In this document: positions 8,778 to 17,063 of the stretch, piece by piece | How positions within the stretch are numbered: position 1 is the first letter of the stretch | How the letters are laid out: each line of letters begins with the position of its first letter | Assembly (NCBI GenBank): GCA_902798755.1 | Contig: CADBYC010000012.1 | Span: 54,705 to 118,704, forward strand | From: an uncultured Ruminococcus sp. | GTDB taxonomy: Bacteria > Bacillota > Clostridia > Oscillospirales > Acutalibacteraceae | Direction of reading: 5' to 3' | Length of the DNA stretch: 64,000 nt | Notes under the pieces: generated by a model | Seen by the model: the letters and a program-made list of their open reading frames with translations, nothing else | What the model was told of the DNA's origin: nothing | Databases searched by the model: none | Position numbers and translations under genes: made by a program

Positions 8778-8806
8778 AAGGCAGTAACCTCTTCGGTTAC
8801 TGCCTT
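8778..8806 (-). terminator. terminator of the tRNA-Arg-His-Lys transcript
   Basis: 12-bp perfect stem (AAGGCAGTAACC / GGTTACTGCCTT, TCTTC loop) just after tRNA-Lys on the minus strand. The following T-run is short. Confidence 0.7.
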
Positions 8807-8814
8807 AATCTGTA

Positions 8815-8891
8815 TGGTGACCCATCGGAGATTCGAACTCCGGACACCTTGATTAAAAGTCAAGTGCTCTGCCAACTGAGCTAATGAGTCA
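8815..8891 (-). tRNA. tRNA-Lys (anticodon TTT)
   Basis: Minus-strand cloverleaf with acceptor TGACTCA, D-loop with TTGGCAG, anticodon loop CTTTTAA giving TTT, T-arm GAGTTCGAATC and encoded CCA. Third gene of a three-tRNA transcript. Confidence 0.95.
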
Positions 8892-8893
8892 TA

Positions 8894-8971
8894 TGGGGTG
8901 ATTAGTGGGAGTCGAACCCACGCTCTCCAGAGCCACAATCTGGCGCTTTAACCAACTAAGCTATAACCACC
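8894..8971 (-). tRNA. tRNA-His (anticodon GTG)
   Basis: Minus-strand cloverleaf with acceptor GTGGTTA, anticodon loop TTGTGGC giving GTG, discriminator C and encoded CCA. The base before the acceptor is G, providing the extra G-1 that HisRS requires. Confidence 0.95.
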
Positions 8972-8976
8972 ATGTA

Positions 8977-9053
<77 letters not shown>

Positions 9054-9080
9054 ACATATGCTGTACTTGTCAGCCTAAAT

Positions 9081-9109
9081 ATTATATAAGAAAGCGGCGG
9101 TTTTGTCAA
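9081..9109 (-). promoter_or_regulatory. promoter of the tRNA-Arg-His-Lys cluster
   Basis: Minus strand: consensus -35 TTGACA (9104-9109), 17-bp spacer, consensus -10 TATAAT (9081-9086). Confidence 0.85.
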
Positions 9110-9152
9110 GCATTTTGAGAAAATATCTGTAGTAATCGAAAAGAAAAGAGTA

Positions 9153-9174
9153 CAGCCCCTTGAAAAAGGGGCTG
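9153..9174 (-). terminator. terminator of the metF-metH operon
   Basis: Stem CAGCCCCTT / AAGGGGCTG with a 4-nt loop, 9 bp after the metH stop; a pyrimidine-rich stretch with several Ts follows on the minus strand. Confidence 0.7.
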
Positions 9175-9182
9175 ATTTATCA

Positions 9183-11573
9183 TTAACTCATTTCCTGATT
9201 GATTTTATCCGCGTACCTCACGGTATCCATCGCGTCCTTCGCGTATTGATCCGCGCCGATGGAGTTTGCGTACTCTTCGGTCATCACAGCGCCGCCGACG
9301 ACCACTTTTGCCCAAGGAGCGGACTCTCTGAGCTGTTTGATGGTTTCTTCCATAGCGGGAACGGTCGTCGTCATCAATGCGGACAACCCGACCAACGGCG
9401 CGTGGAGTCGAACCGTTTCTTCTACGATCAGCTCGGGCGCGACGTCCTTGCCGAGATCTACTACGTCAAAGCCGTAGTTCTCGAGCAGCAGCTTGACGAT
9501 ATTCTTGCCGATATCGTGGATATCGCCCTTGACGGTCGCAATCACGACGGTGCATTTGTTCTTGCCGCCGCCTGTCATGCGCTTTTTGATCTCTTCAAAG
9601 GCGTATTTTGCCGCTTCGGCGCTCATCAAAAGCCCGGGCAGATACACTCTCCCCTTTTCGTAATCCTGTCCGACTTTGTCCAGCGCGGGAATGATATGCT
9701 CGCTGACGACGGTAAGCGGCTCCGTCGTTTGCAGAGCTTCGGTACAGAGCTTCGCCGCCTGATCCTTCAAGCCTTTGATGATGGCGGAGCTGAGCGTCAG
9801 TTCATCATCAGCGGATTTAGCTGTCTTTTGACCGATGGTGATATTGTTCTGCACGCTGTCGGCGAATTCGATATAATCGGAGCAGTTATCATCGAGTCCT
9901 TTCAGCACGCGATAAGCATAGAACGTCTTCATCATTTCCGCGGAAAAGGGATTCATGATTGCGGCGGATAAGCCGTTCACAAGCGCAAGCGCAAAGAATG
10001 AAGCGTTGACGATATCTCTTTGAGGTAGTCCGAAGCTGATATTGGACACACCGAGAGAGGTATGAACGCCCAATTCACGGCGGATCACTCTGAGAGATTC
10101 GAGCGTGACCTTGGCGGCGTTCTTATCCGCGCTGACCGCCATCGCGAGGGTGTCAAAGATCAAGTCCTTCTTGTCGATACCGTATGTCGCGGCAGTATCG
10201 ATGATCTTTTTTGCGATAGCGACTCTCCCCTCTGCCGTTTCGGGAATGCCGTTTTCATCGAGCGTGAGCGCGACCGCGACGCCGCCGTACTTTTTCATCA
10301 GCGGAAAAATCGCGTCCATGCTCTCCTGCTTGCCGTTGACAGAGTTGATCAGAGGCTTGCCGTTATAGATACGCAGCGCCTTTTCCATCGCGATCGGATC
10401 GGACGTGTCGATCTGCAACGGAAGGTCGATGATCGCCTGCAGTTCATAGACGACCTTGGTCAGCACGGCAGGCTCGTCGATCTCAGGCAGACCGACATTG
10501 ACGTCGAGCACCTGAGCGCCCGCGCTTTGCTGTTTCAAGCCCTCGCCTAAAATATAATCAAGCTCATGATTGCGGAGCGCTTCTTTAAGGCGCTTTTTGC
10601 CCGTTGGATTGATACGCTCACCGATCAGGACGGGATCGTCCGAAAAGCTCACCGCATGGGTGTAGGACGAGATCATCGTGTCTTGCTTTTGTTCTGCGAC
10701 AGGTACGGTGACGCTGATATGTTCACACAGCGCCTTGATATAATCAGGGGTCGTGCCGCAACAGCCGCCCGCCACACGAACGCCTTCGCCGACCAAACCC
10801 GCTGTGATAGAGGAAAAATCCTCGGGTGTGATATCATAGACCGTACAACCGCATTCGCTGTGAGGCAGTCCCGCGTTTGGCTTCAACAATACGGGAACGG
10901 AAGCGTAACGCAGGTATTCCCTGACGATCGGCGCTAATTTATCGGGTCCGAAGGAGCAGTTCACGCCGATCGCGTCCGCTCCCATGCCTTCAAGCATCGC
11001 GACCATCGCCGCGGGTGAAGCTCCTGTCATCAGCTTGCCGTTCTCGCTGTAAGCGTTGGACACCAATACAGGCAGATTGCTGTTCTCTTTTGCCGCTAAC
11101 AGCGCGGCTTTCGTTTCATAGCTGTCGTTCATGGTCTCGATCATGATGAGATCAACACCGCAGGACACGCCGATCTGAACGGTCTTTGCGAATACCGCGA
11201 CCGCTTCTTCAAAGTCAAGATCGCCCATCGGCTTCAAGAGTCTGCCTGTCGGTCCGATATCCAGCGCGACGAATTTTTCGTGATCGGCGTTGCTTTGCTC
11301 ACGTGCCGCTTTCGCGTTAGCGACAGCCGCCTTGATGATCTGTGTCAACTCATCTTCGTCAAAATGCAATAGATTCGCTCCGAAGGTATTGGTATTGACG
11401 ACATTCGAGCCGTTGTCAAAATAAGCCTTTTGTATCGCGATGATATCGTCAGGGTGGCTGAGATTCCACCGCTCGGGAGCCTCGCCCGGCTGTAAGCCGC
11501 GCTCCTGCAACAGCGTACCCATGCCGCCGTCAAGTATGACGATATGATCATGTAAAAATTCTCTGAAATCCAT
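9183..11573 (-). CDS. metH: cobalamin-dependent methionine synthase, core (no activation domain)
   Basis: 796-aa enzyme transferring a methyl group from methyltetrahydrofolate through cobalamin to homocysteine. Domains in order: homocysteine-binding barrel with the zinc cysteines in GVNCSFG and AGGCCGTTP; pterin-binding barrel starting LIGERINPTGKKRL; helical cap; B12-binding domain with the DxHxxG motif GDIHDIGKN. It stops at the end of the B12 domain, about 330-400 residues shorter than E. coli MetH, because the reactivation domain is encoded by the gene just upstream. The start at 11573 (MDFREF) is preferred: it overlaps the upstream stop as TAATG with GAGAGGAAA before it. Confidence 0.95.
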   Translation of the reverse strand: MDFREFLHDHIVILDGGMGTLLQERGLQPGEAPERWNLSHPDDIIAIQKAYFDNGSNVVNTNTFGANLLHFDEDELTQIIKAAVANAKAAREQSNADHEKFVALDIGPTGRLLKPMGDLDFEEAVAVFAKTVQIGVSCGVDLIMIETMNDSYETKAALLAAKENSNLPVLVSNAYSENGKLMTGASPAAMVAMLEGMGADAIGVNCSFGPDKLAPIVREYLRYASVPVLLKPNAGLPHSECGCTVYDITPEDFSSITAGLVGEGVRVAGGCCGTTPDYIKALCEHISVTVPVAEQKQDTMISSYTHAVSFSDDPVLIGERINPTGKKRLKEALRNHELDYILGEGLKQQSAGAQVLDVNVGLPEIDEPAVLTKVVYELQAIIDLPLQIDTSDPIAMEKALRIYNGKPLINSVNGKQESMDAIFPLMKKYGGVAVALTLDENGIPETAEGRVAIAKKIIDTAATYGIDKKDLIFDTLAMAVSADKNAAKVTLESLRVIRRELGVHTSLGVSNISFGLPQRDIVNASFFALALVNGLSAAIMNPFSAEMMKTFYAYRVLKGLDDNCSDYIEFADSVQNNITIGQKTAKSADDELTLSSAIIKGLKDQAAKLCTEALQTTEPLTVVSEHIIPALDKVGQDYEKGRVYLPGLLMSAEAAKYAFEEIKKRMTGGGKNKCTVVIATVKGDIHDIGKNIVKLLLENYGFDVVDLGKDVAPELIVEETVRLHAPLVGLSALMTTTVPAMEETIKQLRESAPWAKVVVGGAVMTEEYANSIGADQYAKDAMDTVRYADKINQEMS

Positions 11574-12241
11574 TATTTCCTCTCTGTTCTGTATGCGCAG
11601 CCTGTCTTTTCGCACGACGCGCATTTATGCTGTTCGGCTTCTCTGCAGCCGTCAACAATACCCGCGACAGCCGTCACGGACTTGGTCGGCGACATCATCA
11701 GACTGCTGTCAAGCGTCAAGCCGATCTTGCGCGGGCAATCCAGCACCGCGAAAACGTCCTTTTGCATCGCAAGCGGAATATCGCCGTAACCGGGGCTGAC
11801 GCGCGGCGTAAGGCATTTTCCGTCCTTGCTGAGGTCCGTATCCATTTTCTCGCAAAAAGCGTCACACAGGCTTTCTACGCGCTCTGCGCCTATCGCCTGC
11901 ATGATCAGTGCCTTGGACGGAGCGAGCAGGCTGTATTTCTGGATCAGTCTGTCAAAGGGAGCGCCGACGGTCGCCGCGAACAGGACGACCTCATTTGCCG
12001 AGCGGATCGCTTTTTTGATCGTATCATAAGGAGCGCGTATACCGCCTAAGTATAACGAATCGTCTTTGTATTCAACAGACAGCACCGAATAGCAGACACG
12101 ATAGCTCAGCGACGCTTCCGCTTCGGCGATACATTCGCTGATAAGGCTGTCAAAGCTGTCGTCAGCGCCTCTGATACGCGCGTAGCGCATGATCTCGCGC
12201 CTGTACCATGCGGGCGCTTCAAAAATCTCTGTGCGTATCAT
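11573..12241 (-). CDS. methionine synthase activation protein (stand-alone MetH reactivation domain)
   Basis: 222-aa protein matching the C-terminal AdoMet-binding reactivation domain of MetH, which reductively methylates cob(II)alamin. The key RxxPGYGDIP motif (RVSPGYGDIP) followed by VFAVLD is present, and SLMMSPTKSVTAVAG corresponds to the second AdoMet-contact region. A short Cys cluster (CASCEKTGC) ends the protein, not found in E. coli MetH. It sits between metF and metH, overlapping both by a few bases (ATGA and TAATG), strongly implying co-translation with the enzyme it repairs. Similar split arrangements are known in Thermotoga and Clostridia. Confidence 0.88.
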   Translation of the reverse strand: MIRTEIFEAPAWYRREIMRYARIRGADDSFDSLISECIAEAEASLSYRVCYSVLSVEYKDDSLYLGGIRAPYDTIKKAIRSANEVVLFAATVGAPFDRLIQKYSLLAPSKALIMQAIGAERVESLCDAFCEKMDTDLSKDGKCLTPRVSPGYGDIPLAMQKDVFAVLDCPRKIGLTLDSSLMMSPTKSVTAVAGIVDGCREAEQHKCASCEKTGCAYRTERK

Positions 12242-13116
12242 TTGCCTAAAATACTGCTGAGATTATTCTGGATCGCGCGGGCGATCTCGGGCTTGTTCAT
12301 CGTGTAAAGATGGACGTTCTTTACGCCGTTTGCGTACAGGTCGATGATCTGGTCGGTCGCGTACGCGATACCCGCCTGCGCCATCGCCATATCGTCGCCG
12401 CCGAAACGGTCGACCAGCGCCTTGAATCGCTGTGGGATGAACGAACCGGACAGAGAGATCGCGCGCTCGAGCTGGATCGCCTTGGTGATCGGCATGATAC
12501 CGGGGATCACAGGCACAGTGATACCCGCTTCTCTGATCTTGTACAGGAAGTTGTACAAGAGATTATTGTCGAAAAACATCTGGGTCGTCATAAAGTCACA
12601 GCCCGCGTCGACCTTTTCTTTCAGGTATTTGATATCCTCCGCCTGGTGCGGGCTTTCGGGATGTACCTCGGGATAACAGGCACAGCCGATGCAGAAATCC
12701 GCGTCGCTTTCCTTGAGCTCACGGATCAGATCGATCGCGTGAGAGTAATCCCAGTGCTTGGATTCGCTGAGCTTCATCTCGGACTTTAAGTCACCGCGTA
12801 ATGCCATGACGTTCTGGATACCCGCTTTTTTCAGCTCGCGTATCTTTTCTGCGACCGTTTCCTTTGTCGAGCTGACGCAGGTCAGATGCGCCATTGTCGG
12901 CACGCCGTAACGGTTGCGGATATCCTGAGCGATATCGAGGGTATATTGGCTCGTGCCGCCGCCGGCGCCGTAGGTCACGCTCATGAAAGAGGGCTTGAGC
13001 TTCGCAATCTTCTCGATCGCGGGCTTGACCTGCTCGAATGAGGTGGAAACCTTCGGCGGGAATACCTCGAACGACAGCGAGCATCTGTTATTATTCAATA
13101 TCTTGATGATTTTCAT
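12238..13116 (-). CDS. metF: methylenetetrahydrofolate reductase
   Basis: 292-aa flavoprotein reducing 5,10-methylene-THF to 5-methyl-THF, the methyl donor for metH downstream. Family motifs visible: SLSFEVFPPK at the start, SVTYGAGG, HLTCVSSTKE, ALRGDLK, GCACYPEVHPE, DFMTTQMFFDN and PVIPGIMPI. The start at 13116 (MKIIK) has GGTG 6 nt upstream; an ATG four codons earlier is less well placed. First gene of the metF-activator-metH operon, preceded by a clear promoter and a short leader with no room for an S-box riboswitch. Confidence 0.95.
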   Translation of the reverse strand: MKIIKILNNNRCSLSFEVFPPKVSTSFEQVKPAIEKIAKLKPSFMSVTYGAGGGTSQYTLDIAQDIRNRYGVPTMAHLTCVSSTKETVAEKIRELKKAGIQNVMALRGDLKSEMKLSESKHWDYSHAIDLIRELKESDADFCIGCACYPEVHPESPHQAEDIKYLKEKVDAGCDFMTTQMFFDNNLLYNFLYKIREAGITVPVIPGIMPITKAIQLERAISLSGSFIPQRFKALVDRFGGDDMAMAQAGIAYATDQIIDLYANGVKNVHLYTMNKPEIARAIQNNLSSILGK

Positions 13117-13166
13117 ATCATTCACCATCCGATTTTTTAAACAATTAATCTAAACTATTAAAGATG

Positions 13167-13195
13167 ATTATAACATATTTATCGCTTTAAAGCAA
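13167..13195 (-). promoter_or_regulatory. promoter of the metF operon
   Basis: Minus strand -35 TTGCTT (13190-13195), 17-bp spacer, -10 TATAAT (13167-13172), about 50 bp upstream of the metF start and just after the xdhC stop. Confidence 0.8.
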
Positions 13196-13197
13196 TA

Positions 13198-14109
13198 CTA
13201 AGTTATATCCTCGATCAACACGGTCATACTGCCGCCGCACACCATATCGTTATCCGCGGCGACTTCGTTATCCATGTCGATCGTCAGAATGGTGCTTTCC
13301 CCTGTTCCGACTATTCTGCGGGCTTTCGTGATCGCCGAGGCTTCTCCGCAGCCGCCGCCGACAGTGCCCGACACCAAGCCAAGGGAATTGACCGCCATCA
13401 TACTGCCGCTTTTCGCGGGCGTAGAGCCGAAGGACGACAACACGGTGACCATTGCTCGCGGTTCTTTTGACTGAGCGAGATAGCGGAGCAGTTCCGTATT
13501 CACATTCGTCTGTAATAATTCATTCTCTCGCGGTTTGACGTACCTCTTATGTCGCTCCTGTATCAGCTCAGCACAGATAGAAACAGCGATCTCAGCGGTA
13601 GTCATCGCGCCGATCTTCAGCCCGATGGGAGCGTGTATCTTATTGACGACATCACGGTCAAAGCCTTCTTGCTCCAGTATCTCAAACAAGCCCTTGACTC
13701 GTTTGCTCGAGCTGATCAAGCCGAGATAAAACGGAACAGTACCGCTCAGCACCGCGCGGATACACTGCATATCCCACAGGTGTCCTCTCGTCAGCACACA
13801 AACGTAATCATTCTTAGTGATATTCAGCTTTTCGATCGCTGAGATGAAATCATCACAGATGATCCGCGCGTCGGGAAAACGCTCGTAGCTTGCAAAGCTC
13901 GGTCTGTCATCGACAGCGACGATATCAAAGTCCAGCGTCCTTGCCAATCGGTAAACGTCAACGGAAACATGACCGCAGCCCAAGAGGATCAGTCGGTCGT
14001 TTTTTGACAATTTGCGAATATAAGTCTGATTGCCGTCGGATAAAATCAGCTCGGCGCTCTCTCCCCTGTTCAGTTTTTCGAGGATCTCGCTGAGTACAGT
14101 TGCCTTCAT
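13198..14109 (-). CDS. XdhC/CoxI family protein with reversed domain order
   Basis: 303-aa protein. Residues ~40-180 form a Rossmann domain (LLGCGHVSVDVYRLA, then VAVDDRPSF) matching XdhC_C, and residues ~225-300 form the XdhC_CoxI domain (VTVLSSFGSTPAKSGSMM, GTVGGGCGEA). In classic XdhC the CoxI part comes first, so the order is swapped. XdhC proteins insert or mature the molybdenum cofactor of xanthine dehydrogenase-type hydroxylases; no such hydroxylase is in this window, so a true Mo role is uncertain. Start at 14109 is chosen for GGTGATCT just upstream; the longer frame adds a hydrophobic, unsupported stretch. Confidence 0.82.
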   Translation of the reverse strand: MKATVLSEILEKLNRGESAELILSDGNQTYIRKLSKNDRLILLGCGHVSVDVYRLARTLDFDIVAVDDRPSFASYERFPDARIICDDFISAIEKLNITKNDYVCVLTRGHLWDMQCIRAVLSGTVPFYLGLISSSKRVKGLFEILEQEGFDRDVVNKIHAPIGLKIGAMTTAEIAVSICAELIQERHKRYVKPRENELLQTNVNTELLRYLAQSKEPRAMVTVLSSFGSTPAKSGSMMAVNSLGLVSGTVGGGCGEASAITKARRIVGTGESTILTIDMDNEVAADNDMVCGGSMTVLIEDIT

Positions 14110-14170
14110 ATAGATCACCGTTTCTATTTTAGTGCGTTCCATGCACAAAATCAATAGGTAGAATAACAGA

Positions 14171-14198
14171 AAAGCCCCGATCAAAGGTCGGAGCTTTA
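14171..14198 (-). terminator. terminator of the lipid kinase gene
   Basis: Minus strand stem AAGCTCCGA / TCGGGGCTT followed by TTC, right after the dagK-like stop and before xdhC. Confidence 0.7.
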
Positions 14199-14205
14199 CT
14201 ACATA

Positions 14206-15069
14206 TCATATTGTTACGCTGTAGGAAGTGACGTTTCTGATTGTCTCGCCGTCGATCTGGAGCGCGGTCGGCTTGTCGAATTCAACAGTAACGCTGTGAC
14301 CCTTGTAGATCTTGACGATCTTTTCTTCCTTGACGTGCTCGCCCTTGAAGATATTCGGGAACACCATCAAGGCTTTGAGCTTGCCGCAGCCGTGATACAC
14401 CATCGTCGAAACAGTGCCGTCCTCACGCTTCTGGTCGGGAGTCGGGATCATACCGCCGCCGTAAAATCTGCCGAACATGGTAGGCACCAGCCATACTCTC
14501 TCAAAGCGCTCGGTCTTGCCGTCGACTGTGACGGTGGCGTTGACGGGCTTGAAGTGGAACAACAGACCCTTGATCGCGATAGAAGTGTAGTTGATTGGCT
14601 TATTGGTGGTCGCGCGCATATCGTCGCCGACCTCACAGCAGTAGCCGTCGATACCGAAGCCTACGCCGTTGATGAATTTATAGTCTTTGCCGTTGACAGT
14701 CACGGTGGGCAGCTTGCCGAAGAACGGATTCAGCGGAACAAGATTGCCCTTCGCTACGCCGACGCTCGCGATAAAATCATTGCCCGAGCCTGTCGCGAAA
14801 AAGAGGACGTCCGTCTTGATGTCCATGCCGTCGATATCGTTGAGAAAGTGATTCAGCGTACCGTCGCCGCCGGCGATGATAATCTTTTCGTCAGCGCCTA
14901 AGCTGTTGATGAAAGCCTTGATATCGCCGATCTTGGTGATATCCTTGAAGATCAGCTCATTACTTTCGAGCTTATTGGACAGCGACTTGACCTCTGCCTC
15001 GCCCTGTCCGTTGTTGCTCAGCGGATTATATAATATTTGATAGGTAGACATTTTATATTCTTCTCTCAT
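14206..15069 (-). CDS. diacylglycerol kinase family lipid kinase
   Basis: 287-aa (or 281-aa from the second ATG at 15051) DagK/YegS-type kinase. The nucleotide-binding GGDGTLNHFLND motif is complete, preceded by NPLSNNGQG and followed by ATGSGNDF, the usual triple of the family. The C-terminal beta domain has the conserved ALQIDGE. Members phosphorylate diacylglycerol or related lipids at the inner membrane face. AGGA precedes the first ATG by 7 nt and AGAGAAG precedes the second by 8, so the start is ambiguous. It is probably a single-gene transcript ending at the hairpin downstream. Confidence 0.9.
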   Translation of the reverse strand: MREEYKMSTYQILYNPLSNNGQGEAEVKSLSNKLESNELIFKDITKIGDIKAFINSLGADEKIIIAGGDGTLNHFLNDIDGMDIKTDVLFFATGSGNDFIASVGVAKGNLVPLNPFFGKLPTVTVNGKDYKFINGVGFGIDGYCCEVGDDMRATTNKPINYTSIAIKGLLFHFKPVNATVTVDGKTERFERVWLVPTMFGRFYGGGMIPTPDQKREDGTVSTMVYHGCGKLKALMVFPNIFKGEHVKEEKIVKIYKGHSVTVEFDKPTALQIDGETIRNVTSYSVTI

Positions 15070-15155
15070 ATAGTTTCCTGAACTATTCTAAATAATTCGA
15101 CCCGATTTGTCAAGCAACATACAAAAAGCGCCCATAGTTGGACGCTTCTGAAAAA

Positions 15156-15242
15156 TGGTGCCGGCAGTGGGACTCGAACCCACACGCCCGTGAAGACAAC
15201 AGATTTTGAGTCTGTCTCGTCTGCCAATTCCGACATGCCGGC
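15156..15242 (-). tRNA. tRNA-Leu (anticodon CAA)
   Basis: 87-nt class II tRNA on the minus strand: acceptor GCCGGCA, anticodon loop CTCAAAA giving CAA for UUG, an extended variable arm (GTCTTCACGGGC), GGGTTCGAGTCCC T-arm, discriminator A and encoded CCA. Confidence 0.95.
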
Positions 15243-15255
15243 GGGAACATTAGGT

Positions 15256-15284
15256 ATTATACAACAATTCTCACGATAAATCAA
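15256..15284 (-). promoter_or_regulatory. promoter of tRNA-Leu
   Basis: Minus strand -35 TTGATT (15279-15284), 17-bp spacer, -10 TATAAT (15256-15261), 14 bp upstream of the tRNA. Confidence 0.78.
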
Positions 15285-15318
15285 GTATAAATTATTCTCT
15301 CATCAAAAGAAAGGACAT

Positions 15319-15351
15319 AACAAAGCCGCTTCCGATTGTGTGAAAGCGGCT
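15319..15351 (-). terminator. terminator of the tsaE-upp-lipoprotein operon
   Basis: Stem AGCCGCTT / AAGCGGCT with a 12-nt loop then TTGTTATG on the minus strand, a few bases after the lipoprotein stop. Confidence 0.65.
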
Positions 15352-15356
15352 CTGTT

Positions 15357-15872
15357 TTATTCAGCGTCAGCTTCGGTCGGGTCGGTCGACTCGGTCGGCA
15401 AGGGCTTTTCCACCCAATCACCGTCAGCAAACTCCTCATACTTGACAAGTTCATCGTTGATATCATAGGTCATGCGTTTGCTCTCCTTACCCTCTTCGTC
15501 GTATAAGGTACGGGTCGAGCCTTCCTTCGCCGAAGCGTAGTCCATCTCGGCGATCACGCCGTCCTCGGTATAGAAATAAGCGTTGTAGTAAACGCCGATA
15601 CCGTCGGCGCGATAGTAGGTCTCCTTGCCTAACCGGCCGTTGCTGTCATATTCATACAGAACGTAGTGGTCGTACTGCTCGGAAGCGTCATAGACGTCCC
15701 AGCGCGTAACGTCGCCGTTATCGTTGTGATACTTGCGCTCGTAGCCTGTGACAGCGCCGTTTTCGTCCTTGATCGGCGTCATCGCGCCGTCAACGTCAGC
15801 AGGCGCTCCGCAGGCGGAGAACAACAGCACACAGAAAAGGCAAAGGATCAGCGGAATGAATCTGCGCTTCAT
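15357..15872 (-). CDS. putative lipoprotein with YD-like repeats
   Basis: 171-aa secreted protein. The N-terminus has a lipoprotein signal: KRR, a hydrophobic stretch, then the lipobox LFSAC with Cys21 as the likely acylated residue. The rest contains tyrosine/glycine-rich repeats such as YEYDSNGRL and TLYDEEGKE, resembling the YD/RHS or MORN-like repeats of small surface proteins. No catalytic motif is visible. The C-terminus is Thr/Glu/Asp-rich. Its ATG overlaps the upp stop as TAATG, so it is translated with a pyrimidine-salvage gene, with no evident functional link. Confidence 0.75.
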   Translation of the reverse strand: MKRRFIPLILCLFCVLLFSACGAPADVDGAMTPIKDENGAVTGYERKYHNDNGDVTRWDVYDASEQYDHYVLYEYDSNGRLGKETYYRADGIGVYYNAYFYTEDGVIAEMDYASAKEGSTRTLYDEEGKESKRMTYDINDELVKYEEFADGDWVEKPLPTESTDPTEADAE

Positions 15873-16564
15873 TATTTGATCTTGGAATGGAGCTTGACGG
15901 TACTGCCGCGCTTATCGACAGAAACCTCGCCGACAACGTCTGTACCGTAGATACGGTCGCCCGCGTCGCCTAAACCGGGAAGGATATAGCAGTTCTCGTT
16001 GAGCTTTTCGTCCTTTGCGGCACAGAACAGGTCTACGTCGGGGTGAGCCTTGGTCAGCACGTCGATGCCCTCGGGAGCGGCGATGATGCACAAAAACTTG
16101 ATGGAACGGGGATTGGAGCGCTTGATGATCTGGATCGCGTCAACAGCGCTGCCGCCGGTCGCGAGCATGGGATCGAGGACGAATACGTCTCTTTCCTCGA
16201 TATCGCCGGGGAGCTTGTTGTAATACTCAACGGGCTTATGAGTCTCTTCATCTCTGTACAGACCGATATGACCGACCTTAGCGGACGGTACCATGGTCAG
16301 CATCGCGTCCAGCATACCGCAGCCTGCGCGCAGGATCGGAACGAAAGCGAGCTTTCTGCCCGCGATCTGCTTCGCGGTCATCTCAGCCATGGGGGTCTTG
16401 ATCTTTACGTCCTCTAAGGGCAGATCACGGGTAGCCTCATAGCACATCAGCATGGAGATCTCGGAGATCAGCTCGCGGAACTCCTTGGTGCCTGTATTCT
16501 CATCACGCAGGATAGAGAGCTTGTGCTGGATCAGCGGATGGTCAAAAATCGTTACTTTACTCAT
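15872..16564 (-). CDS. upp: uracil phosphoribosyltransferase
   Basis: 230-aa salvage enzyme making UMP from uracil and PRPP. The PRPP-binding signature [10 protein letters not shown] is complete, with [10 protein letters not shown] and the uracil-binding [12 protein letters not shown] near the C-terminus, where the family ends. N-terminal [14 protein letters not shown] is typical. It lies in a minus-strand operon after rpiB (46-bp gap) and is followed by an overlapping lipoprotein gene. AAGAAGGA precedes the start. Confidence 0.96.
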   Translation of the reverse strand: MSKVTIFDHPLIQHKLSILRDENTGTKEFRELISEISMLMCYEATRDLPLEDVKIKTPMAEMTAKQIAGRKLAFVPILRAGCGMLDAMLTMVPSAKVGHIGLYRDEETHKPVEYYNKLPGDIEERDVFVLDPMLATGGSAVDAIQIIKRSNPRSIKFLCIIAAPEGIDVLTKAHPDVDLFCAAKDEKLNENCYILPGLGDAGDRIYGTDVVGEVSVDKRGSTVKLHSKIK

Positions 16565-16610
16565 AAAAATCCTTCTTTCTTAATGTATCTCAGGTTTTTT
16601 AGCTGTTTTA

Positions 16611-17063
16611 TCAATCAAGATGAAATTCACCGTTTTCGATCTCGGTGATCATACTGACTCTTTTCTCATGTCTGCCGCCGTCAAAGGGAGTGTTCAGGAA
16701 GATGGAGGCGAGCTTGACCGCCTTTTCTTCGTCGATCACTCTGCCGCCCATGCACATGATGTTGGCGTTATTGTGGCGGCGGGTCATCTCAGCGCAGAAT
16801 TCATCGGTGCATACCGCCGCGCGGATACCCTTGACCTTGTTGGCTGCCATCGATACGCCGATGCCCGTACCGCAGCAGATGATACCCAGCTCAGCGTTGC
16901 CGTCGGCGACGTTCTTCGCTACCTGATAGGCGTGGACGGGATAATCGACGCTCTCCTCGGTATAGCAGCCGTAATCGGTATACTCGATACCGTTCTCCTT
17001 CATATATTCGATGACGGCGTTTTTGATCTGTAAGCCGCCGTGGTCACAACCGATCGCGATCAT
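16611..17063 (-). CDS. rpiB: ribose-5-phosphate isomerase B
   Basis: 150-aa LacA/RpiB family isomerase interconverting ribose-5-P and ribulose-5-P in the pentose phosphate pathway. Diagnostic residues: N-terminal GCDHGG, the catalytic Cys in IICCGTGIGVSMAANK, and GIRAAVC with the RRHNNANI loop. Length is standard for RpiB. Its start overlaps the tsaB stop by 4 bp. Together with upp it links pentose phosphate to nucleotide salvage; the linkage to tsaBE is positional only. A LacAB-type sugar isomerase is less likely because no lac genes are near. Confidence 0.94.
   Translation of the reverse strand: MIAIGCDHGGLQIKNAVIEYMKENGIEYTDYGCYTEESVDYPVHAYQVAKNVADGNAELGIICCGTGIGVSMAANKVKGIRAAVCTDEFCAEMTRRHNNANIMCMGGRVIDEEKAVKLASIFLNTPFDGGRHEKRVSMITEIENGEFHLD

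Noticed and set aside
13129-13166. S-box or cobalamin riboswitch before the methionine operon
   Set aside because: The leader between promoter and metF start is about 45 nt, too short for either fold.
15066-15284. 72-aa open frame across tRNA-Leu
   Set aside because: It translates the tRNA gene and its promoter; not a protein gene.
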